A stretch of DNA of 10,265 nucleotides from NCBI GenBank assembly GCA_002899795.1, contig PPDG01000231.1:1-10265 (forward strand). The letters run 5' to 3'. Origin of the DNA: Desulfobacteraceae bacterium. Lineage in GTDB: Bacteria; Desulfobacterota; Syntrophobacteria; BM002. Positions within the stretch are counted from its first letter, which is position 1. Every line of letters begins with the position of its first letter. The notes under the pieces were generated by a model, which worked only from the letters and a program-made list of their open reading frames with translations, made no database searches and had not been told where the DNA came from. This document shows positions 5,846-10,265 of this stretch, piece after piece. The position numbers and the translations under genes are program-made.

Positions 5846-6030
5846 GCGTAAGGCGCAAGGCATAAGGTAAAAGAGCATCCTTCGACAAGCTCAGGACAGG
5901 TAAAGCAAAGGGCATAGAGTGAAAGATTTTGAATTTGCCCTATGCCCCATACTCATTTCTACTGACTACTGACTACTGGCTACCGGTTTCTATCAATGGG
6001 CCTTGCGCCTTGTGCCCTGCGCCTTATGCC
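5845..6030. repeat. Spacer built of heptamer runs with inverted outer and inner arms
   Basis: Left run: GGCGTAA (5845), GGCGCAA (5852), GGCATAA (5859). Right run, in opposite orientation: TTGCGCC (6003), TTGTGCC (6010), CTGCGCC (6017), TTATGCC (6024). Between them, GGGCATAG (5910-5917) and CTATGCCC (5940-5947) are perfect inverted repeats, and a third run CTACTGA (5959, 5966), CTACTGG (5973), CTACCGG (5980) also has period 7. The 212-base gap therefore has nested inverted structure and no gene. Confidence 0.75.
5879..5900 (+). repeat. 22-base dispersed repeat, copy 2
   Basis: It begins CCTTCGACA and ends CTCAGGACAGG, matching copy 1 at 4466-4487 in 21 of 22 bases and in the same orientation. 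Both lie within about 45 bases after a stop codon. Confidence 0.75.
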
Positions 6031-6047
6031 CAGAGAAAGTAAAGCCT

Positions 6048-7589
6048 ATGGCAACAGCAAAAAACCTGATGATCCTTGGTACAGGTTCGGATGTGGGCAA
6101 GAGCATCCTGGTGGCCGGCCTGTGTCGGATTCTCAAACAAGACGGCTATAGGGTAGCTCCATTCAAGGCCCAAAACATGGCACTCAACTCCTTCATCACT
6201 CCGGAAGGGGGCGAGATGGGCCGGGCTCAAGTGGTACAGGCAGAGGCTGCCGGCATTGAGCCACATGTTGATATGAATCCAATTCTACTGAAACCCACGT
6301 CCAATGTTGGTTCCCAGGTCATATTGCACGGCAAGGTACTCGGCAATTTTACGGCTGCAGAGTACTATCAGAAGAAATCTGATCTGGTAACGCAGGTCAT
6401 GGAAAGCTATCGTCGCCTGGAGGCACAATACCAGGTCCTGGTATTGGAGGGCGCGGGCAGTGCAGCAGAAATTAACCTCAAGGATAAGGATCTGGTAAAC
6501 TTTTCCATGGCGGAGCGGGTGAAGGCCCCAGTGCTGTTGGTGGCAGATATAGACCGGGGAGGAGTATTTGCAAGTATAGTCGGCCATATGGAGCTTTTCA
6601 CGCCAGCGGAGCGGGACCTGGTAAAGGGGTTAATCATCAACAAGTTCAGAGGAGATCCATCCTTGCTTCTTTCCGGGGTGGAGTTTCTCGAGACTCGCAC
6701 CGGCAAGCCGGTTCTGGGCCTGGTGCACTATTTTACGGATATCCACATTCCCGAAGAAGACAGTGTTGCCCTGGACCTCAAGATGAGGGCGCCAAAAGAG
6801 AGACCACAGGAACAGGTGCGGGTTGGTGTTATCCGTCTGCCGCACATTTCAAACTACACGGACTTCGACAGCCTCGAGCAAGAGCCATCAGTTAGCCTTA
6901 CCTATTTCACTGCTCCCGAGCAGGTTTTTGATATGGATCTGGTGATTCTACCCGGCAGCAAGAACACACTTAACGATCTCCACTACCTGCAAAACCAGGG
7001 TATTGCCGAGGCGATTATTTCCTTCCATGCCAAAGGCGGTACTGTGGTGGGAATTTGCGGCGGCTATCAGATGCTGGGTCGTAAGGTGCTGGATCCCTTG
7101 GGTGTGGAGAGCGATCTGCAAGAATTGGCCGGACTGGGTCTGCTTGATATGGAGACAGAGCTCCTGGGAGAAAAAGTAACTACCCAGGTGAAGGCCAGGT
7201 TGCTCTGGAGCGAACTAGCTGATCCCGAGGAAGAGGTGCGCGGCTATGAAATCCACATGGGGCAGAGCAGGGTTATTGGTCCGTCTACTCCGCTGCTGGA
7301 AATTGTGGAGCGTAATGGTAAGCCGGTACAGGTCAAGGACGGCCTGATTTCCAGCGACGGCCGCGTCTGGGGAAGTTACTTACACGGCCTGTTTGATAAC
7401 GATGGTTTGAGGCACCGCCTCATTAGTCGGCTCATGAGTGTTGATTATGTGGAGCTAACCAAGGAGAGATTGGGATCTTTCCGTCGCTGGAAAGAGGAGC
7501 AGTACGACAAGTTGGCCTCGCATCTTCGTAACCACCTCGACATGGACCGCATCTATCAGATAATTGGCATTGCAGGCCATCACAAGTGA
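6048..7589 (+). CDS. cbiP: Cobyric acid synthase (adenosylcobyric acid synthase, glutamine-hydrolysing)
   Basis: This cytoplasmic amidotransferase performs four ATP- and glutamine-dependent amidations (side chains b, d, e, g) of adenosylcobyrinic acid a,c-diamide to give adenosylcobyric acid. The 513-residue product has a normal length and two domains. N-terminal synthetase: P-loop GTGSDVGKS (11-19), KAQNMALNSF (40-49), GRAQVVQAEAAG (58-69), LEGAGSAAEINL (133-144), ADIDRGGVFAS (167-177). C-terminal class I-type glutaminase: nucleophile Cys337 in GICGGYQMLG (335-344) and His446 in YLHGLFDND (444-452), with GYEIHMG at 399-405. Both active sites look intact. ATG 6048 is chosen because it gives the usual family opening (AKNLMILGTGSDVGKS); the TTG at 6003 lies in the heptamer repeat and would add 15 repeat-derived residues. 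Also called cobQ in aerobic-pathway organisms. Confidence 0.95.
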   Translation: MATAKNLMILGTGSDVGKSILVAGLCRILKQDGYRVAPFKAQNMALNSFITPEGGEMGRAQVVQAEAAGIEPHVDMNPILLKPTSNVGSQVILHGKVLGNFTAAEYYQKKSDLVTQVMESYRRLEAQYQVLVLEGAGSAAEINLKDKDLVNFSMAERVKAPVLLVADIDRGGVFASIVGHMELFTPAERDLVKGLIINKFRGDPSLLLSGVEFLETRTGKPVLGLVHYFTDIHIPEEDSVALDLKMRAPKERPQEQVRVGVIRLPHISNYTDFDSLEQEPSVSLTYFTAPEQVFDMDLVILPGSKNTLNDLHYLQNQGIAEAIISFHAKGGTVVGICGGYQMLGRKVLDPLGVESDLQELAGLGLLDMETELLGEKVTTQVKARLLWSELADPEEEVRGYEIHMGQSRVIGPSTPLLEIVERNGKPVQVKDGLISSDGRVWGSYLHGLFDNDGLRHRLISRLMSVDYVELTKERLGSFRRWKEEQYDKLASHLRNHLDMDRIYQIIGIAGHHK

Positions 7590-7616
7590 CGTCAAGCATT
7601 AGCCCCTGAAAACTGA

Positions 7617-8897
7617 ATGAACAACCACACCCCTTATCCAGACCGCGACCCCCACCGCTGGATGGTTTTTTCCGTCGTCGGCGTGGTGTACTTTTTCGTC
7701 TATTTCCACCGGGTCTCCACTTCGGTCATCGTCTCGGACCTTTTAGAAGCGTTTCACACCAACGCCACGGCGCTGGGCTTCATGTCGTCCTTGTATTTCT
7801 ATCTCTATGCTTTTGAACAGCCGCTTGTGGGATACTTGTCCGACCGGATCGGGCCCCGGCGAGTGATCGGCTACTGGTCCTTGGGGGCTGCTGCTGGGTG
7901 TTTTCTTTTCGGCATGGCGCCAAACATCGGCTGGGCTTCAGTGGGCCGGGCCCTTATCGGACTTGGCGTTGGTGGTGTGTACGTGCCGGCGGTCAAGGCG
8001 ATCTCCCAGTGGTTCAGAAAGAATGAGTTTGCCACTATGATTGGCCTGCTCATGTCCATGGGCAATCTCGGGGCCGTGATTGCCACCACACCCCTTGCCT
8101 GGGCAGCCGGTACCTGGGGATGGAGGTCCACATTTTTCCTAATTGGCGGGATTACGGTGGTATTGGCGTTTGTCACCCTATTGCTCACCCGAGACTATGC
8201 CCTTCCCCCAGAGCCGGTTCAGGTGGAACCCGCCACAGCCTCTGGGAGCAATCCGGGTTCTAGAGCAAAAGTCTTCAAGGTGCTGGCATCCGGTCACTTC
8301 TGGATCGTTGCGACAGTTTTTTTCGGCATATACGGTACCCTGATAACCCTGCAGGGGCTGTGGGCAACGCCGTTCTTGATGGCAGCTCTTGGAATCGAAC
8401 GCATCTTTGCCAGCAAATTGAACATGCTAATCCCCGTGGGCGTAATCATTGGTGCGCCCTTTTTCGGCTGGCTGACCGACCGGTTTTCACTCGACAAGGG
8501 AAATACCCTGATCGCAATCCTAACCGTGTATACTTTGACCTGGATAGGAATGATTTTCTTCTACAGTCAATTGGGGACCGCCGGTCTTTCCCTGGTGCTG
8601 CTAGTGATGGGCATTACCACGGGCGGGTTCATCAGCACCCTGTGGGGGATAGTCCAGGAGACCACGCCTGAAGAAATTATGGGCCTAACCGCCGGGCTGC
8701 TCAACCCGGCGCCGTTTTTCGGCGTTGCCGTGTATCAAGTTGTTACGGGCGCTGTTCTAGATCGGGCCGGTCGCGTCGGCGACCTTTACTCTCTGTCGGG
8801 ATTCAGGAACGCTTTTTTGCTCTGTCTGTTCGGCATCGTCATCTGCCTTCTGCTGTCGTTTAGCCTCCGTACATCCAAGGGTGCGGAGGTTCCCTGA
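7617..8897 (+). CDS. Major facilitator superfamily transporter, substrate unknown
   Basis: A 426-residue protein with a 12-helix MFS pattern in two halves joined by a hydrophilic loop (about 193-220). The first half shows the MFS motif A, GYLSDRIGPRR (72-82), after FVYFHRVSTSVIVSDL (27-42); the second half shows its counterpart GWLTDRFSLDKG (284-295). GRALIGLGVGG (110-120) is a motif-B-like stretch and FRNAFLL starts the last helix region (396-402). No substrate-specific signature is apparent to me. It starts 27 bases after the cbiP stop with no obvious Shine-Dalgarno, so co-transcription with cbiP is likely but weak initiation is possible. A role in corrinoid, cobalt or an unrelated organic anion is open; adjacency alone does not decide. 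Confidence 0.85.
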   Translation: MNNHTPYPDRDPHRWMVFSVVGVVYFFVYFHRVSTSVIVSDLLEAFHTNATALGFMSSLYFYLYAFEQPLVGYLSDRIGPRRVIGYWSLGAAAGCFLFGMAPNIGWASVGRALIGLGVGGVYVPAVKAISQWFRKNEFATMIGLLMSMGNLGAVIATTPLAWAAGTWGWRSTFFLIGGITVVLAFVTLLLTRDYALPPEPVQVEPATASGSNPGSRAKVFKVLASGHFWIVATVFFGIYGTLITLQGLWATPFLMAALGIERIFASKLNMLIPVGVIIGAPFFGWLTDRFSLDKGNTLIAILTVYTLTWIGMIFFYSQLGTAGLSLVLLVMGITTGGFISTLWGIVQETTPEEIMGLTAGLLNPAPFFGVAVYQVVTGAVLDRAGRVGDLYSLSGFRNAFLLCLFGIVICLLLSFSLRTSKGAEVP

Positions 8898-8959
8898 TCG
8901 CCCCTAAGGAGTGCCTAGTTGCAACGACTGCCAGCTGTATTGGAGTACTAGAGGAATAG

Positions 8960-9091
8960 AAATTCCAAATCACAAATCACAAATATCAAACAAATCACAA
9001 TGACCGAAATTTCAAATTCTCAATCTGTTTTGGTCATTTAGTATTGGAATTTGAGATTTGTTTGTAATTTGGTGCTTGGAATTTGATATTT
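8960..9091. repeat. AT-rich long imperfect inverted repeat with heptamer periodicity
   Basis: Left arm heptads: AAATTCC (8960), AAATCAC (8967, 8974), AAATATC (8981). Paired segments: AATTCCAA (8961-8968) with TTGGAATT (9076-9083), CAAACAAATC (8988-8997) with GATTTGTTTG (9055-9064), and AATGACC (8999-9005) with GGTCATT (9032-9038). Right arm units such as GGAATTT (9046, 9078), GAGATTT (9053), GTAATTT (9064) and GATATTT (9085) keep the 7-base period with one phase shift. It lies between two convergent genes (MFS and TerC) and occupies most of the 246-base gap. It might serve as a bidirectional terminator, but that is a guess. Confidence 0.75.
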
Positions 9092-9143
9092 TGCAATGTT
9101 CCATTACTCCAGCCATGATCTTATCTATCAGGCTGTCTTTTTC

Positions 9144-9962
9144 TTACCCCTCTGCCACACTCGCCTTTTTTCTCCGACGCAGAGGAAGAGGATCCTTCTC
9201 GCGCTTCCGCTCCACCCAGTTCTGATACACATCTACCGTGAACATCAGCAAAAGGATAAAAATAACAATCCACTGTGGAATATAGGGAAAGGCACTATCG
9301 TTTATCGTTAGATGTGCAAAATGTCCCCCTTCGAGAATCAGGACGAAACCAATCAATAGAAGAACGAACAGACCCAGAATCTCAAAGTCTGGGTTGCTCA
9401 TCATGTAGTTGGAAATGTATTCGGCAAACCACAGCATCAGCATAACCGAAATAACGACCGACCCCACCATGACCAGAAAGACGTCTGTCATCCCGACGAC
9501 GGTGAGAATGGAGTCCACGGAAAACAGCAGGTTTATGCTAACAATGAGGAAAACCACCTGGCTGAAACGGTCTGCTTTCTCGACTTCCTGTTCCATCCCT
9601 TTGGACTTCAACCTGAGTTCTTTGACACCTTTCCATATCAGGAAGAAGCCACCGATCCATAGCAGCAATGACTTGCCGCTCAACTCCACATGCAGTCTAA
9701 GCAATGAAGGGTAATAGGTGTCGAGTTGGTAAAAGACCCCCGTGACGTATTTGAGGATGTAGCTGACTATCGCCAAAAGGAAGATGCGAAAGACCATGGC
9801 CAGCACTAAGCCAAGGTTGATCGCTTTTGTGCGCTGAGACGCGGGCAATTTGTTGGCAATGATGGTGATGATAATGAGATTGTCTGCACCGAGGGCGATT
9901 TGGATCAACGTTATTGAAAAAAGGCTAATCCAGATTTTGGGATCAACAAGTAAATCTATCAT
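9144..9962 (-). CDS. TerC-family integral membrane protein
   Basis: A 272-residue polytopic membrane protein of the TerC family, whose members are implicated in metal (especially Mn2+) export or metalation of secreted proteins, and in tellurite resistance loci. Signature segments: ALGADNLIIITIIANKLP (23-40, with Asp27 and Asn28), SGKSLLLWIGGFFLIWKG (95-112), and NLLFSVDSILTVVGMTD (144-160, with Asp150). The acidic residues in GADN and FSVDS are the conserved intramembrane positions of the family. LILEGGHFAH (208-217) and a basic C-terminal tail follow. ATG at 9962 is chosen because GGAG lies about 8 bases before it and residues 1-20 make the usual first helix; the in-frame start at 10004 adds a non-family leader (SGSCPSYYKRRTA). 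It is transcribed convergently to the B12 block and is probably functionally separate. Confidence 0.88.
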   Translation of the reverse strand: MIDLLVDPKIWISLFSITLIQIALGADNLIIITIIANKLPASQRTKAINLGLVLAMVFRIFLLAIVSYILKYVTGVFYQLDTYYPSLLRLHVELSGKSLLLWIGGFFLIWKGVKELRLKSKGMEQEVEKADRFSQVVFLIVSINLLFSVDSILTVVGMTDVFLVMVGSVVISVMLMLWFAEYISNYMMSNPDFEILGLFVLLLIGFVLILEGGHFAHLTINDSAFPYIPQWIVIFILLLMFTVDVYQNWVERKREKDPLPLRRRKKASVAEG

Positions 9963-10265
9963 TGCTGTTCTCCGTTTGTAATAAGAAGGGCAGGAACCAG
10001 ACAAAATGAGTCAGCCAATACAAATAGCATAATGACATCGATTAGAACAGACTCGTGTCTGATGCACCCCCCCCCTGCTTTGACCACTTCCACTCCCTCG
10101 GGTATACATTGGCCTAATTATTGCTCTTTGTTTTTCCACGTTCTGATTACTCATATCTTGCCAAGTTTCGCACACTTAGTAGAGTGGAGAAGGACATTGT
10201 CTCGGTTTAGGCTCTGTAGGATGCCGATGGGAGATGAAAAAGTTTAGCGGACAGACGGCACCGCG
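9963..10265. other. Gene-free region upstream of terC
   Basis: These 303 bases contain no reading frame with family-like features on either strand. Visible items are a run of nine C (10067-10075) and a weak stem CAGAC/GTCTG (10048-10052 with 10057-10061). The terC promoter should lie here on the minus strand, but I found no convincing -35/-10 pair. Confidence 0.6.

Noticed and set aside
6003..6047. TTG 6003 as the cbiP start
   Set aside because: The extra 15 codons fall in the heptamer repeat; ATG 6048 gives the standard family N-terminus.
9110..9143. Intrinsic terminator after the MFS gene (CAGCC/GGCTG followed by TCTTTTTC)
   Set aside because: The stem is only 5 bp with a 16-base loop and lies over 200 bases from the stop codon.
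9096..9311. Plus-strand 71-codon reading frame
   Set aside because: It mostly lies antisense to the C-terminal part of the TerC gene and shows no family features.
10032..10247. Plus-strand 71-codon reading frame in the right-hand gap
   Set aside because: It has no Shine-Dalgarno and a low-complexity composition that includes the C-run, with no recognisable motif.

Overview
The window is a cobalamin (vitamin B12) locus from a bacterium with inner-membrane ABC import and de novo corrinoid synthesis. The gene set (BtuCDF importer, CbiL/CobI, CbiP/CobQ), the mid-range GC and the repeat-rich spacers suggest an environmental Desulfobacterota/deltaproteobacterial-type anaerobe. That assignment is inference from gene style and remembered repeat styles; no rRNA or lineage marker is present.

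Layout, left to right on the + strand: a FecCD/BtuC permease cut by the left edge (1-1083), overlapping by 8 bases a BtuD-type ATPase that starts at TTG (1076-1870); a 208-base repeat-filled spacer; a BtuF-type corrinoid-binding protein with signal peptide (2079-2981); a candidate small element in which a four-helix-bundle (23S rRNA IVS-family) gene (3184-3549) lies between inverted repeat arms, preceded by a truncated copy of its own 5' end; precorrin-2/cobalt-factor II C20-methyltransferase (3741-4457); a 301-base gap carrying a mini-hairpin array; a nucleoside-recognition/Gate-domain membrane protein (4759-5835); another repeat-filled spacer; cobyric acid synthase (6048-7589); and an MFS transporter 27 bases downstream (7617-8897). 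A long imperfect inverted repeat (8960-9091) separates this block from a convergent TerC-family gene on the minus strand (9144-9962). The final 303 bases (9963-10265) hold no gene I can support.

How the genes fit together: BtuF captures corrinoid in the periplasm and BtuC2D2 imports it. CbiL performs an early corrin-ring methylation, and CbiP/CobQ amidates the nearly finished ring. The Gate-domain protein and the MFS protein are membrane proteins of unknown substrate whose position invites a role in moving cobalt, a corrinoid or a nucleotide-loop precursor. TerC is probably an unrelated metal-handling gene.

The most distinctive feature is non-coding. Four of the gene-to-gene gaps carry short tandem repeats with a 7-base period but with different unit sequences. 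Several form inverted arms, and some run into gene ends or starts. A fifth gap holds a different, punctuated mini-hairpin array built on AATGAC/GTCATT, with an orientation switch near its middle.
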